This document shows, one piece after another, positions 41,394-49,926 of a DNA stretch of 64,000 bases. Origin of the DNA: a virus; IMG/VR virus record IMGVR_UViG_3300032242_000965, positions 1 to 64,000 of that record, one strand, 5' to 3'. Each line of letters begins with the position of its first letter. The first letter of the stretch is position 1. The notes below the pieces were generated by a model, which saw only the letters and a list, made by a program, of their open reading frames with translations, ran no database searches and had not been told where the DNA came from. The translations under genes and the position numbers were made by a program.

Positions 41394-42092
41394 TTAAATA
41401 GTTACAGTTGCCTTTGCAGGACGACCGCGCTTTTTAGCAACAGGTGCTGATGGTGTAGTAGTTTGTGTTGTGGTTGAAATACCTAACATCTCATTAGCCT
41501 CTTGTTGCAATCTTGCACTTTCTGCTAACAAACCTTTTGCTTCTGCTTCCATTCTTGCCGCTTGTTGTTTTAGATTATTTGCTAATGCAGTATCACCTAA
41601 TATACCTGGCACATCTGGTACACCAACTGGCGGTGTTGTTTTTGCGGCTTCTTTGTTACGCATACGTTGTGCAACTTGTTTAGAACTTTGTAATCCTAAA
41701 CTTTGATCCATTTCGGCTAACCGCTGTACAGCCTCTTCACCTTGTTTCATTTCATCTAAAATCTTATTCAACTCATCTAATTTAATTTGAGTAGAAGGAC
41801 TAGGTGTCATTACAACTTGATTAGTTTGTACTTTCTTTAGTAAGCCTTCTTTATGAAGTACTTGTAAAATAATTTTACCATCATTTGTATGAGTACGATT
41901 TAATGCATCGGCTAGATTTTCACTATTTTGCCCGATATCACTTTCAATACATTTCATTAATGGATCATGTATATGTCTGTTTAATGATTCAGTATATACT
42001 GCTAATGCCATGTGGTCTTCACCTGGTACTTCTCTGAATACAACAGCAATCTTGCGATCACCAATTTTTCCTACGTGTCTTAAAAAACTCAT
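41394..42092 (-). CDS. Hypothetical T4-type phage protein with AT-hook-like C-terminus
   Basis: Protein of 232 aa. N-terminal block SFLRHVGKIGDRKIAVVFRE followed by VPGEDHMALAVYTESL is, as I recall, conserved in T4-type phages of marine bacteria; function unknown. The middle is a coiled-coil with repeated Gln/Ala. The C-terminus is VAKKRGRPAKATVTI; RGRP is an AT-hook core that binds the minor groove of AT-rich DNA. SD AAGGAG precedes the start. It may be a DNA-binding nucleoid or head factor. Confidence 0.6.
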   Translation of the reverse strand: MSFLRHVGKIGDRKIAVVFREVPGEDHMALAVYTESLNRHIHDPLMKCIESDIGQNSENLADALNRTHTNDGKIILQVLHKEGLLKKVQTNQVVMTPSPSTQIKLDELNKILDEMKQGEEAVQRLAEMDQSLGLQSSKQVAQRMRNKEAAKTTPPVGVPDVPGILGDTALANNLKQQAARMEAEAKGLLAESARLQQEANEMLGISTTTQTTTPSAPVAKKRGRPAKATVTI

Positions 42093-42154
42093 AATGTTCT
42101 CCTTATGCTTTATAAGCTATAGCAATATTTAATTGATATTAGGTTATCCAAAAA

Positions 42155-42403
42155 TTAATTACTGCCAGCCCAACGCAATTCATATATCATTGCTTCTTTT
42201 GGATCTTCAAAGTAAATATAATAAATATCCAACAGTAGATTAGATATATCCATCGATGTTCCAAATCTACCGTATAGTTTTTTTACTACCCAAAGGTAAG
42301 ATTCTTCAGACATACTAGTAGTAGCCTTTACGAAATGTTTGGGTATGCCACCTTTTACTTCTCTGGTACCAAACCAACTTTGAGGATCAATTTCTCTTTT
42401 CAT
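42155..42403 (-). CDS. Mini-protein of the LRW-tail family (dispersed)
   Basis: Protein of 82 aa. The tail reads YIYFEDPKEAMIYELRWAGSN; preceding LWVVKKLYGRFGTSMD matches the W...FG block of the array at 11.7-13.4 kb. Overlaps the neighbouring gene by 17 nt. Confidence 0.55.
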   Translation of the reverse strand: MKREIDPQSWFGTREVKGGIPKHFVKATTSMSEESYLWVVKKLYGRFGTSMDISNLLLDIYYIYFEDPKEAMIYELRWAGSN

Positions 42404-42623
42404 CTTTTATTAAATTATAAACCATGATTGCTTGATTGAGTATATCACGTAATGCTACGTTTGTCTTAGCCTTTCGGCGAATCTCACCCCACAATTGGTC
42501 TTCTTTAAGTTGTTCATGTAAAGACTTTTTCTTTTCAGAAATGGAAACAAGTTCACGGTCAAGTGAACCTGATTCTCTTTTATAAACTGTTTCACCTTTA
42601 TCCGGTGATTCAAATACACTCAT
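42387..42623 (-). CDS. Hypothetical helical protein
   Basis: Protein of 78 aa, Lys/Glu-rich helix (LVSISEKKKSLHEQLKED, then QLWGEIRRKAK). Overlaps the mini-protein start. No family recognised. Confidence 0.5.
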   Translation of the reverse strand: MSVFESPDKGETVYKRESGSLDRELVSISEKKKSLHEQLKEDQLWGEIRRKAKTNVALRDILNQAIMVYNLIKDEKRN

Positions 42624-42632
42624 CTAGTCAAC

Positions 42633-43043
42633 TCATCTAGTCAACACATCTAGCATCTTATATTTTTCGTAGGCATCAACTACAGCAGGATTATTATTAT
42701 TAATTGTAGGCACTACTTGCCACCATAATTCATCACCTACTCGAAATGGGTGATTATAACTCGCGGAGCCGACAAATGTTCTTGGTTGGTGAATCTTACC
42801 TCGATACCAAAGTCGTTCTGCTAACTTTAAGACTTCTTCTAAATCATAATCACCTATTTCATAACGGTCAGAATTTCTTGCACCTATATTACCATATGTA
42901 TGATATTGTTCTACTACAGCCACAAACTTTTCATAGTCAGGACAATCAGTACGTGTTACAATGAACATTACCTCATCCTCGGACACTTCACCTGCTAACA
43001 GACTTTGTAAGCATCCGCCTAAACTTGTACCGATATACATCAT
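42633..43043 (-). CDS. Hypothetical phage protein
   Basis: Protein of 136 aa. Sequence GTSLGGCLQSLLAGEVSEDE, later DDYDLEEVLKLAERLWYRG-like region with Arg/His rich C-half. Overlaps the upstream gene as ATGA. No domain recognised. Confidence 0.55.
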   Translation of the reverse strand: MMYIGTSLGGCLQSLLAGEVSEDEVMFIVTRTDCPDYEKFVAVVEQYHTYGNIGARNSDRYEIGDYDLEEVLKLAERLWYRGKIHQPRTFVGSASYNHPFRVGDELWWQVVPTINNNNPAVVDAYEKYKMLDVLTR

Positions 43044-43363
43044 ACGATTACAGGCCTTTTTTCTACTCGGTCGCTATAAATTTTCTGTCCATTAGCACGA
43101 ATAAAATCCACAATACCTTGAGGTGCGGTTTCAAATGCTGATTTAATTGATTCCTCAGTTAGTTCATCATCTGCATTGAATGCATAAATTTCATAATGAC
43201 GTTGAGGGTTTGATTGCGCCCTTATTGTCATTATACTAATGTTAGGGTAAATAGGAAGTGGCACACCCTTAAGAGTATTCCACATTATTTGTTTCTCAAG
43301 GTCACTATGACAATACAAATATTCAAGACCTTGATTATCCCACATTGCGAGATATTGTTTCAT
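43040..43363 (-). CDS. Hypothetical phage protein
   Basis: Protein of 107 aa (MKQYLAMWDNQGLEYLYC). Predicted alpha/beta with many Tyr/Trp. The gene follows a 33-aa membrane protein after one stop codon. No family recognised. Confidence 0.55.
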   Translation of the reverse strand: MKQYLAMWDNQGLEYLYCHSDLEKQIMWNTLKGVPLPIYPNISIMTIRAQSNPQRHYEIYAFNADDELTEESIKSAFETAPQGIVDFIRANGQKIYSDRVEKRPVIV

Positions 43364-43465
43364 TTATTCACCGTTAGATTCAAAAAACTTTTGAAGAATT
43401 TTTACTATCACTAGTATAATACATACCGCCGCAAGACATTCTAATAAAAAAACGATTACTGGCAT
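43364..43465 (-). CDS. Tiny membrane protein (33 aa)
   Basis: Frame MPVIVFLLECLAAVCIILVI with a Lys/Gln tail, so one transmembrane helix. It has a strong SD (AAGGAGAG) six bases upstream and ends with TAA directly abutting the next ATG. Function unknown. Confidence 0.6.
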   Translation of the reverse strand: MPVIVFLLECLAAVCIILVIVKILQKFFESNGE

Positions 43466-43476
43466 ACACACTCTCC

Positions 43477-44763
43477 TTATTGTTCATCGTATAATGCAAA
43501 TGTTCCGAATGGGGGATTAGGATTCTTGTCACCATGAATGATCCAAGTAGTATCGCAATACTCTGCATCACCCCAAGAGCCACAAGGGTAACCATCAGTA
43601 AACACAATCAAACGTTTTGGTTCGATAGCACTTTCTTTTAAGTATGTAAAGATACAATCAAAGTCAGTGCCACCACCGCCCATTACTTCATAGTTTTCAA
43701 TCAAGTCCATGTTGTCACTATGAAAGTCTTTTGGGTTGTACGTTTCAGTATCAAAACAGAATACATGAACTTTGTAGCCATCAAACGAACTCATCATGCC
43801 ACCAATTTCACCTAAAAAAGCCTGTGCTTGTTTATTTGAAATTGAGCCTGACATGTCGATAGCAACAACTACGTCAATCTCTTCACCTGGTGTCATGCCA
43901 GGCATGATAGCATCCATGTGCCAACTTCTACGTGAGGGACGCATCCAAGAATAGTCTGTGCGAATAGCACTAGTCAAGTTTGTTTGAATCAACTCACGCC
44001 AGGGCATGACTGGATTAGTATGTTGTTGAATTAATCGTTCAACACTCTTAGGTAATGTACCTGCCTCTGCACTTTGTGCGGCACTGATAATTGCTTGCTT
44101 GATTTCTTGACGGGCACGTTCACGTTCTTCAGGTGTCATTTGCTTAGGGCGCTTGCCTTTGCCTTTTTTCTCACCGTCGTTACCTTCTTCACCGTCATTA
44201 TCACCATCTTCACCATCCATGTGATCGTCCAATAATTGTTCAATCAAATCATCGATGTTGATTTTCTTAACATTCTTCATTAAGTCATCATAGATTTCTT
44301 CTGCAGGCTTGCCATCGTATTTTGTTTCATATAAGCAAGGCACAGTAGTAATGAATTGACCTACATGATGACGTTTCAAATCAGCATTGACTGCATAGTC
44401 ATCAGCAATGTTCCACATTTGCGGATCACGTTCACCTCTACGACCCATATGGTCATAAACAACGTGTAATACTTCATGACCAAATAAGAATTCAATTTCT
44501 TTTGGCTTTAGCATTTTAATAAAGCGACTATTGTAATAGAATGTAATTCCGTCAGTAGCGGCAGTAGCACACCATTCGTCAGCATTTACCAATTTCATTC
44601 GTGTAGCAAGATTACCAAAGAATGAATGACGCAACAACAATCCAATACGTGCACCTACTAATAGTTCACGTGCCTGTGCATCAATCTTAGGGTCAGTAGG
44701 ACCAATTAGATTGTCAAATTTACTACTACGTTTTTTCTTAGTTGGGCTGATTACGTCACTCAT
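43477..44763 (-). CDS. VWA-domain protein with N-terminal metallopeptidase-like domain (DUF2201-like)
   Basis: Protein of 428 aa. N-terminal HExxH-type zinc motif FGHEVLHVVYDH near residue 92; a charged linker (EDGDNDGEEGND) follows at about 195-210; the C-terminal von Willebrand A-like domain contains VVAIDMSGSISNKQA (MIDAS D-x-S-x-S) and later FTDGYPCG. This architecture partners MoxR AAA+ ATPases in bacteria. It has a consensus early promoter and SD AAGGAG. Role unknown, probably chaperone or cofactor insertion rather than classic proteolysis. Confidence 0.85.
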   Translation of the reverse strand: MSDVISPTKKKRSSKFDNLIGPTDPKIDAQARELLVGARIGLLLRHSFFGNLATRMKLVNADEWCATAATDGITFYYNSRFIKMLKPKEIEFLFGHEVLHVVYDHMGRRGERDPQMWNIADDYAVNADLKRHHVGQFITTVPCLYETKYDGKPAEEIYDDLMKNVKKINIDDLIEQLLDDHMDGEDGDNDGEEGNDGEKKGKGKRPKQMTPEERERARQEIKQAIISAAQSAEAGTLPKSVERLIQQHTNPVMPWRELIQTNLTSAIRTDYSWMRPSRRSWHMDAIMPGMTPGEEIDVVVAIDMSGSISNKQAQAFLGEIGGMMSSFDGYKVHVFCFDTETYNPKDFHSDNMDLIENYEVMGGGGTDFDCIFTYLKESAIEPKRLIVFTDGYPCGSWGDAEYCDTTWIIHGDKNPNPPFGTFALYDEQ

Positions 44764-44788
44764 AGATACTCCTTGTTACAATAACTAT

Positions 44789-44817
44789 ATTATACACTAG
44801 TATTTAATTATTGTCAA
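44789..44817 (-). promoter_or_regulatory. Consensus early promoter with leader
   Basis: TTGACA (44812-44817), 17 bases, TATAAT (44789-44794); leader about 19 nt with AAGGAG. Confidence 0.9.
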
Positions 44818-44984
44818 TTCAAACTTAAGCCACGAAAACCTTTATCAAAGTAAATCATAGCATATGGTTGGGCACTTTCCAAATGATAAAAGGTTTCACC
44901 TTGACCTTTTGTCCAACCTTTTGCACGGACACGTTGACCCAATGCATAAAAATATTTCTTACCTGAGAGACTAGTATGTTTCAT
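44814..44984 (-). CDS. Small basic hypothetical protein
   Basis: Protein of 56 aa from 44984 (MKHTSLSGKKYF), with AAAGGA upstream; an ATG at 45017 lies in the terminator T-run. Beta-rich, basic. It sits between the MoxR and VWA genes and its 3' end overlaps the VWA promoter. Confidence 0.5.
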   Translation of the reverse strand: MKHTSLSGKKYFYALGQRVRAKGWTKGQGETFYHLESAQPYAMIYFDKGFRGLSLN

Positions 44985-44999
44985 TATAAATCCTTTAGA

Positions 45000-45034
45000 A
45001 AAAAAGGGCGAGAACATTCACACTATTCCCGCCC
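45000..45034 (-). terminator. Terminator after the MoxR gene
   Basis: Minus strand GGGCGGGAA...TTCTCGCCC stem then TTTTTTT. A second hairpin CGGTGC / GCACCG (45041-45058) lies before it. Confidence 0.8.
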
Positions 45035-45070
45035 TGTGAACGGTGCGTTTAAGCACCGGGAGTCAGTGGA

Positions 45071-46171
45071 TCAGTTGCCTGCTTCCACAATATATTTTCC
45101 ATACTTCTTATGGAATTCATCAAAGTTCTTCAATTGAGTTGGCTCAATTGGTAACTCATAAGTCTTCAATGCAATCTTAGCACCCATAACTGTCAACTCT
45201 GTTTCAAAGTTGTTCATCATGTAAGTGAAGAAGTTTTCAGCCATTTCATGGAACTGTTTGCTGTTAACTTTCTTGTTGGTGACTGAATCTTTCAATTCGT
45301 AGCACATAGAAATTGTCAATGAGTACATTGCTGAAATTTCTTTTACTTGCAAGTCTTTAACTTTGCCTGATAAAATATCAGTTGGCTCAGGCATCTTACC
45401 TGCAATCTTACGATGAGCCATAAACTTAACTGCTAGACCTTCACCAATAGCACCTGCCACTAAATTGAATTGTGTGTCAACATCCATGTTGTCTTCATCA
45501 TTCAACAAGTCACTAACGAAACACCAACTACGAGGTGTTGCAAATGCACGTGAACTAGATTTGGCATCAAAGTCATACATATCATTCTTTGCGAATGACA
45601 AGTAACCAACAACGTCTTTGTGAATGTTGTTGTTCACAGCCCATGTCTGCCATGATGTAAAGTCAGGGCGCATTTCTAAGTGAATGAAACGATTAGCAAG
45701 GGGCATCGGCATACGATAAGTAACACCTTTGTCGCTATCACGATTGCCTGCCGCAACGATTACAACATTATCAGGCAACTTGTACTTACCTACACGGCGA
45801 TTCAAAATAAGTTGATAGCCCGCCGCTTGTACTGCTGGGGGTGCCGAGTTCATTTCATCTAAGAAAAGAACTACAACTGGATATTGACTTGCTAGTTCAT
45901 CACTAGGCAAATCTACAGGGCTAGCCCAATCCATCTTGTTGATATCTTTATTGAAGAATGGAATACCACGAATATCAGTAGGTTCCATTTGTGCCATACG
46001 CAAGTCAATTACATGACCTTTTAGTTCATCGGCAATTTCCTGCACGACTTCAGATTTACCGATGCCGGGAGGGCCCCAAAGAAAAACGGGACGTTTAGTT
46101 TTGAAAGCACTTAGAATTGCTTTGCGGGTTTGTACACTAGTGATAGTGTGATTGTCGCTAACTGATGCCAT
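45071..46171 (-). CDS. MoxR-family AAA+ ATPase
   Basis: Protein of 366 aa. Walker A LWGPPGIGKSEVVQEI near residue 35, Walker B VVLFLDEMNSAPPAVQ near 108, sensor 1 VVIVAAGNRDSDKG, arginine region RFIHLEMRP; a MoxR-type helical domain at the C-terminus. It is the ATPase partner for the VWA/metallopeptidase protein at 43477, as in bacterial MoxR-VWA pairs. Own early promoter, SD AAAGGAG, terminator downstream. Function in a phage is unknown. Confidence 0.9.
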   Translation of the reverse strand: MASVSDNHTITSVQTRKAILSAFKTKRPVFLWGPPGIGKSEVVQEIADELKGHVIDLRMAQMEPTDIRGIPFFNKDINKMDWASPVDLPSDELASQYPVVVLFLDEMNSAPPAVQAAGYQLILNRRVGKYKLPDNVVIVAAGNRDSDKGVTYRMPMPLANRFIHLEMRPDFTSWQTWAVNNNIHKDVVGYLSFAKNDMYDFDAKSSSRAFATPRSWCFVSDLLNDEDNMDVDTQFNLVAGAIGEGLAVKFMAHRKIAGKMPEPTDILSGKVKDLQVKEISAMYSLTISMCYELKDSVTNKKVNSKQFHEMAENFFTYMMNNFETELTVMGAKIALKTYELPIEPTQLKNFDEFHKKYGKYIVEAGN

Positions 46172-46213
46172 TTATGACTCCTTTAAAAATGACTTGTTGA
46201 CTTAAGAAACTCT

Positions 46214-46242
46214 ATTCTATAGTAAAACTGATTTATTGTCAA
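46214..46242 (-). promoter_or_regulatory. Consensus early promoter with leader
   Basis: TTGACA (46237-46242), 17 bases, TAGAAT (46214-46219); leader about 37 nt with AAAGGAG. Confidence 0.85.
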
Positions 46243-46694
46243 GGCTTACTCATACTTTGGGCAACACTTTCTAATAGTGCATTTACCAATTCACCTTCTC
46301 GGCGAAAGGCCTCACGTTCCCAAGGACGCTTATGATACACTACCGAATACTGTTTACCTAACCAAAAACGCTTATGTTTACCGTTACGTGAAATTTCGGA
46401 TTTATAATGACCACGAATATATTGTTTAGCATGAACCATTTCATGCGCCAATGTCAATAACATTTGAGGTAACTTTAACTGGCTATCAACTACTACAGTA
46501 ATTTCATTCTCACCTGTTTTACTTGCAACACCATTATTACCATCACGTTTGCGTAAATTTGGTGCACTACAAACTAGTAGGCTATATTTTGCTTTATTAA
46601 GGTTTAAGTATTTTGCATAAAACTTTGCAGTCTTATAGAGTAGTAGAACTTTTTCAGGATTTGTATTACCGTGGGCTAGAATTTCAATTTTCAT
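46239..46694 (-). CDS. SprT-like zinc metallopeptidase
   Basis: Protein of 151 aa. HExxH motif in LTLAHEMVHAKQY near residue 80, then a His in the following helix, the SprT/Spartan arrangement. Bacterial SprT is poorly known; eukaryotic relatives cut DNA-protein crosslinks. Overlap with the early promoter of the MoxR gene. A repair or host-takeover role is possible. Confidence 0.75.
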   Translation of the reverse strand: MKIEILAHGNTNPEKVLLLYKTAKFYAKYLNLNKAKYSLLVCSAPNLRKRDGNNGVASKTGENEITVVVDSQLKLPQMLLTLAHEMVHAKQYIRGHYKSEISRNGKHKRFWLGKQYSVVYHKRPWEREAFRREGELVNALLESVAQSMSKP

Positions 46695-46696
46695 AA

Positions 46697-46987
46697 TTAA
46701 GCCCGATTGTCACAATATTCAAACAGAATCCATTTAGCACGATTTAGTGCTTGACGAACATCCTCAATGACCATAAAATCATAGGCGCCGTTGTTGTCAT
46801 ACGCAATCATTTCCTGACAATCAGACATGATACTAGCCGCCATCATAGCAGGACCACTATGACGAAAAGTAATGCTTTGTTCAACTGCCTCACGCATTTG
46901 GGCTTCGGTACAGCCATACATACGAATCTCACGTTTTTGTTGCATGTCTTTAGCAACACCTTGGGCGATAGCAACATCAACTGTCAT
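46697..46987 (-). CDS. Hypothetical phage protein, early
   Basis: Protein of 96 aa. Helical with acidic and hydrophobic blocks (EQSITFRHSGPAMMAASIM). First gene after a consensus early promoter; SD AAAGGAG. No family recognised. Confidence 0.6.
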   Translation of the reverse strand: MTVDVAIAQGVAKDMQQKREIRMYGCTEAQMREAVEQSITFRHSGPAMMAASIMSDCQEMIAYDNNGAYDFMVIEDVRQALNRAKWILFEYCDNRA

Positions 46988-47016
46988 ACGTACTCCTTTA
47001 GTTAATCAATACATGT

Positions 47017-47045
47017 ATTATATACTGTAATGGATTTATTGTCAA
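47017..47045 (-). promoter_or_regulatory. Consensus early promoter with leader
   Basis: TTGACA (47040-47045), 17 bases, TATAAT (47017-47022); leader about 23 nt. The -35 block is TTGACAATAAAT, shared with 18771, 19029 and 46214. Confidence 0.92.
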
Positions 47046-47146
47046 ATCCCAAAGTGAAACAAAAAGTAGTACTTTTGTTATAAATATGTACTAAGTATTA
47101 ATGCAAACGTATAATTAATCGGTATTATATAAGGTTAATGTAATAC

Positions 47147-47401
47147 TTAGGACATCAACTTAGCCATTAACAACAATTTTTCTAAGTGGTCAATGGCTTT
47201 GTTGATTTTATCTTTTTGTTCATTACTATAACTAGTATGGCGTGTTCGCCTTGCTTCAACTTCTAATTTACTAAGTTGACCGACCATTGTTTCAATATTT
47301 TTCAACATCTTACGTAGGTCGGGATTATACGATATACTGTTAAGTTGAATAATTAATTCATTACTCACGTTATCCCAGTCCAATGATGTTTCTATTTTCA
47401 T
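47147..47401 (-). CDS. Hypothetical protein at end of lipid operon
   Basis: Protein of 84 aa, coiled-coil-like helix (MLKNIETMVGQLSKLEVEA). Its start overlaps the stop of the 46-aa membrane gene (ATGA). No family recognised. Confidence 0.55.
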   Translation of the reverse strand: MKIETSLDWDNVSNELIIQLNSISYNPDLRKMLKNIETMVGQLSKLEVEARRTRHTSYSNEQKDKINKAIDHLEKLLLMAKLMS

Positions 47402-47538
47402 TTATCTTTCGTAGGTTCTTCTTTCTTAGAAACCTTTTGAATAGGTTCAGGAAAGTAGGGTTCGATGATATAGTGATTACTTGTCCACCAGCCAAGTCCT
47501 GACAATGCTCCGATTACTATATATGTTGCTATAAACAT
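47398..47538 (-). CDS. Small membrane protein in lipid operon (46 aa)
   Basis: Short frame between the amidotransferase-like gene and the 84-aa gene: one transmembrane segment (FIATYIVIGALSGLGWW), then a Pro/Lys-rich tail. The start overlaps the previous stop as TAATG. It belongs to the late operon that starts at 49921. Confidence 0.6.
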   Translation of the reverse strand: MFIATYIVIGALSGLGWWTSNHYIIEPYFPEPIQKVSKKEEPTKDK

Positions 47539-48182
47539 TATTTCTCCATTAGTTTATTAACGAAATCTAATAATAGTGTATGATGTGTACCGTGATGATA
47601 CTTACCCTTCATCCAACTATAACTATCATACCAAAACTGTTCACTCTCTGGGTGACAACCTATTAGACCGATTCTATTTTGAATAATAGCCATCGGATCG
47701 TTATTACTATATGTAGCAATAGTTTCGAACTTCAAATTATTTCCTACTAATGCACAACCATCATACCAAAACATATTCATAGGTGTATCTTGCCAAGTAA
47801 CTGATATATTTTTAGCATGTGGTCTTCTTGTATCTGTGCCGGGGCGGCTTAAATATTGCACAGCATCAACACCATCTAGTATATTAAAGTAGTGACTGCC
47901 GGCCCAGTATGCACCCATGCATATACCCAAATAACGTCCACCTTTGTTAACGAAATCACGTATTGCTTTTTTGTTGGGCTTTAATAGTTTATCATATGTA
48001 TCACTATCACCAAATCCACCGGGGAAAGCAACCATATCAACATCATCAAAGAAACCCTTTTCCATTTCATTCTTTGAGAATAAACGGAATTCATAATCCG
48101 AGGATAGTGCTTTGATTATTCCGTTTCCAGACTGAACCGAGCATCTTGGATCATGCACGAAAAGTGCTATTTTTGGCTTCAT
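47538..48182 (-). CDS. Glutamine amidotransferase-like protein (BPL_N-type)
   Basis: Protein of 214 aa from 48182. GGRYLGICMGAYWAGSHYF holds the nucleophilic Cys in the oxyanion turn, and VAFPGGFGDSDTYDKLL the upstream loop; a later WYDGCALVGN and CHPESEQFW supply the His-x-Glu of the triad. It matches the BPL_N (biotin-protein ligase N-terminal) subfamily of class I glutamine amidotransferases. Substrate unknown. It is coupled to the agt-like gene by a TAAAATG junction, so may be part of lipid remodelling. Confidence 0.7.
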   Translation of the reverse strand: MKPKIALFVHDPRCSVQSGNGIIKALSSDYEFRLFSKNEMEKGFFDDVDMVAFPGGFGDSDTYDKLLKPNKKAIRDFVNKGGRYLGICMGAYWAGSHYFNILDGVDAVQYLSRPGTDTRRPHAKNISVTWQDTPMNMFWYDGCALVGNNLKFETIATYSNNDPMAIIQNRIGLIGCHPESEQFWYDSYSWMKGKYHHGTHHTLLLDFVNKLMEK

Positions 48183-48183
48183 T

Positions 48184-49173
48184 TTACACCAGATGTTGTT
48201 TGAATATTTGCCAGGCATTAGACCAACTCCAACGCTGACTTCCTTTTTCTACTACATCTCTATTTAACCCCAAGCAACGATCCACTGCTATTTTCAGGTC
48301 ATCATCCATGAAACCTGTTATCCCGCTATCAATTACATCTAATGGACCGTCTGCAGGATATGCTGCAACGGGAGTTCCACAAGCCATTGCCTCTATCATC
48401 ACTAATCCAAATGTTTCCCAACGACTAGGAAACACAAATACTTCTGCATTAGCGTAATACTGTGCTAATTCTCTACCTCTCTTAGCCCCTGCAAAATGTA
48501 CGTCGGGGTACATCTTTTTATAAGTTTCTAACATAGGACCATCACCTACCATAATCTTTAAATAATCCGGATAGTCTAATTTAAAGAAATCCTCAAGATT
48601 CTTTTCTTTACTAACACGACTAACACATAAGATATACTTAGCAGTTGTTTTTTCTCTTAAATCAGGTGTAAAGATTTCGCGGTCTACTCCTCTAGTCCAA
48701 CTAACAATCTCACCATCAAACCCATGACTATGCAAATCTTTAACCATTGTATCTGTAGTAGTTAATACTTTACCTGCATGTTTATGAAACCAACGAACAT
48801 ATGCCCATGTAATAGTTTCAGGTACACCTATTAGTTTCTTTATACCTTCAGGAAACTTAGTATGGTAAGCAGTATTGTACCTAATACTACGTTTTGTAAG
48901 ATATTTTCTAGCAGACAAACCAAGAGGACCTTCTGTGGCGATATGGATATGATCCGGGTTAATCTCCTTAATCGTCTGGCCGATTTTCCTGGGGTAGGTA
49001 ATCTTGACTTCATTGTACATAGGGCAATCAACATAGCCGTACCTCCCGGGGTCAATATATACAACATTATAACCATCAAGAACCGCACACGCCTCAATGT
49101 TTTTGTATGTAGTAACAACGCCATTTATTTGATTAGGTAAGTTGTCTGTTACTATTAATATCGTCTTTGTCAT
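48184..49173 (-). CDS. Glycosyltransferase (GT4), Agt-like glycolipid synthase candidate
   Basis: Protein of 329 aa. GT-B fold, GT4 signatures: NQINGVVTTYKN near the N-terminus, PDHIHIATEGPLGLSAR, then YILCVSRVSKEKNLEDF and FVFPSRWETFGLVMIEAMACG (E-x7-E). This is the pattern of the bacterial Agt family, which glycosylates diacylglycerol in phosphate-starvation lipid remodelling. It overlaps plcP by 41 nt, the same gene pair as in marine heterotrophic bacteria. Alternative: another GT4 of envelope synthesis. Confidence 0.7.
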   Translation of the reverse strand: MTKTILIVTDNLPNQINGVVTTYKNIEACAVLDGYNVVYIDPGRYGYVDCPMYNEVKITYPRKIGQTIKEINPDHIHIATEGPLGLSARKYLTKRSIRYNTAYHTKFPEGIKKLIGVPETITWAYVRWFHKHAGKVLTTTDTMVKDLHSHGFDGEIVSWTRGVDREIFTPDLREKTTAKYILCVSRVSKEKNLEDFFKLDYPDYLKIMVGDGPMLETYKKMYPDVHFAGAKRGRELAQYYANAEVFVFPSRWETFGLVMIEAMACGTPVAAYPADGPLDVIDSGITGFMDDDLKIAVDRCLGLNRDVVEKGSQRWSWSNAWQIFKQHLV

Positions 49174-49921
49174 TTTCTTTAGTCCATGTTATTATTTCCC
49201 AGGTACCTTCCCAGGTTTCTACTAATGCTGTGCAACTTTCTACCCAGTCACCATCATTCATATAGACTATATCATCTACTAATTTTATTTCAGCATGATG
49301 AATATGACCACAAATTACACCGTCAAATCCCCTTTTCTTACAGTATGCTATAAGATTTTTTTCAAATTGGAATATGAAGTCAACTGCTTTCTTTACTCTT
49401 CCCTTAAGATATTGGCTAAGACTAAAGTACCCAAAACCCATACGATGGCGTAGCCAATTGAATTTAGTATTGAACGAAAGAATGAAGTCATATGCTTTAT
49501 CTCCTAAGAATGTTAGCCAAGGTGCTAATCTTGTTATACCGTCAAACATGTCGCCATGTATAACTAAGTAATGTTTACCATCTAATCCTATATGTTCACA
49601 TTGATTACAGACTTCAACATTACCAAAGCCAATATTATATGGCATTAGTGGTCTAAGAAACTCATCGTGATTCCCAGCAACATAAATAACTCTGGTACCA
49701 CGCTTACTATGACCAAGAATACGGCGAACCACATTTGTATGCGATTGTTTCCATCGCCATTTGTTTTGTTGAATTCTCCACACATCTAGTATGTCTCCTA
49801 CTAAGTAGAGAGTATCACATGTATTATGTTTAAGGAAGTTGTTTAATGCATCTGCCTTGCTATCACGTGTACCTAAATGTACATCACTAATAAAAATTGA
49901 GCGATAGGTTCTCTGTGTCAT
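49133..49921 (-). CDS. Metallophosphoesterase, PlcP/LpxH-like (phospholipase C)
   Basis: Start taken at 49921 (MTQRTYRSIFI), five bases after a GATAAATA late motif; an ATG at 49972 precedes the motif. Protein of 262 aa. Metal-site residues: ISDVHLGTR (D13, H15), LVGDILDVW (D43), AGNHDEF (N84, H85, D86), and GVICGHIHH near residue 205; also NDGDWVESC. The layout and SQYLKGRVKKAV block match the PlcP family (often mis-labelled UDP-diacylglucosamine hydrolase), which cleaves phospholipid head groups during phosphate stress. Partner of the agt-like gene. Confidence 0.75.
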   Translation of the reverse strand: MTQRTYRSIFISDVHLGTRDSKADALNNFLKHNTCDTLYLVGDILDVWRIQQNKWRWKQSHTNVVRRILGHSKRGTRVIYVAGNHDEFLRPLMPYNIGFGNVEVCNQCEHIGLDGKHYLVIHGDMFDGITRLAPWLTFLGDKAYDFILSFNTKFNWLRHRMGFGYFSLSQYLKGRVKKAVDFIFQFEKNLIAYCKKRGFDGVICGHIHHAEIKLVDDIVYMNDGDWVESCTALVETWEGTWEIITWTKENDKDDINSNRQLT

Positions 49922-49926
49922 AACAA

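Noticed and set aside
43380-43607. 75-aa minus-strand frame
   Set aside because: It is a shadow across the VWA gene end; the 33-aa frame at 43364 has an SD and coupling instead.
47079-47086. TATAAATA on the plus strand
   Set aside because: No plus-strand gene follows and the site lies in an AT-rich gap between minus-strand genes; chance or antisense start cannot be separated, so not called.
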